Shown here: one piece after another, positions 6,569-6,614 of the stretch
Layout: the number at the start of each line of letters is the position of its first letter
Numbering within the stretch: position 1 is the first letter of the stretch
Source: DATMYQ01 sp035560935
Lineage (GTDB): Bacteria; Bacillota; Negativicutes; Sporomusales; Sporomusaceae
Length of the DNA stretch: 6,614 bases
Assembly (NCBI GenBank): GCA_035560935.1
Contig: DATMYQ010000080.1
Coordinates: forward strand, 1-6,614
Direction: 5' to 3'
Translations under genes and position numbers: made by a program
The notes under the pieces: generated by a model
Seen by the model: only the letters and a program-made list of their open reading frames with translations
What the model was told of the DNA's origin: nothing
Databases searched by the model: none

Positions 6569-6579
6569 AGCGCCGCGCT
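6569..6579. promoter_or_regulatory. GC-rich 11-bp inverted repeat at the predicted sixA transcription start
   Basis: AGCGC and GCGCT flank a single central base, directly after the TATAAA box on the - strand and covering the expected start site. It could be an operator or simply a GC-rich discriminator that slows promoter opening. No regulator is recognised. Confidence 0.25.
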
Positions 6580-6588
6580 TTTATACCA
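6580..6588 (-). promoter_or_regulatory. Candidate extended -10 promoter for sixA
   Basis: On the - strand this reads TGGTATAAA, an extended -10 (TGn followed by TATAAA). Transcription would start near 6573, leaving a leader of about 57 nt. No good -35 lies 17 nt upstream, which is common for extended -10 promoters. A second possibility is TGACA at the window edge (6614-6610), perhaps part of TTGACA, with GATACT (6593-6588) 16 nt later; its first base lies outside the window. Confidence 0.4.
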
Positions 6589-6614
6589 GTATCATATTAC
6601 TCTAATTTTTGTCA

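Noticed and set aside
6279..6605. 108-codon open frame on the + strand opposite sixA
   Set aside because: It mirrors the conserved SixA frame and has no domain-like composition or ribosome site.

Overview
The window carries five genes of bacterial type. Four lie on the + strand: an EAL-CBS-GGDEF cyclic-di-GMP protein, a diacylglycerol glycosyltransferase-like enzyme, a zinc-dependent phospholipase C-like protein and a CYTH-CHAD protein. A SixA-type phosphohistidine phosphatase faces them on the - strand. Base composition is close to balanced, with AT-rich intergenic gaps. Several Shine-Dalgarno sites are strong (AGGAGG, AAGGAGG). The MGDG-synthase-like glycosyltransferase fits a Bacillota lineage, and I would guess Negativicutes (Sporomusaceae-like). 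This is inferred from gene content and style only, as there is no rRNA or other marker in the window.

Layout. Positions 1-166 are an AT-rich upstream region with a TATAAT box. Positions 167-2062 encode the c-di-GMP protein. Positions 2063-2281 are a regulatory-looking gap with a promoter candidate and a perfect 12-bp palindrome. Positions 2282-3451 (glycosyltransferase), 3486-4277 (phospholipase C-like) and 4348-5913 (CYTH-CHAD) follow with gaps of 34 and 70 nt and are probably one transcription unit. A strong hairpin at 5960-6004 lies between the converging CYTH-CHAD and sixA genes and should terminate both. The sixA gene occupies 6515-6027 on the - strand. It has a GTG start, and an extended -10 promoter candidate lies near the right edge.

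How the genes may work together (inference). The phospholipase C-like protein could release diacylglycerol from phospholipid, and diacylglycerol is the usual acceptor of the MGDG-synthase-like glycosyltransferase next to it. The pair would then convert phospholipid to glycolipid, as non-homologous gene pairs do in some bacteria under phosphate limitation. The downstream CYTH-CHAD protein (polyphosphate or triphosphate binding by family) and SixA (phosphohistidine removal) add to a phosphate theme. The c-di-GMP protein has its own upstream region, but that region shares several short words with the one before the glycosyltransferase, so the two units might be co-regulated. I saw no mobile element, CRISPR array, tRNA or rRNA.
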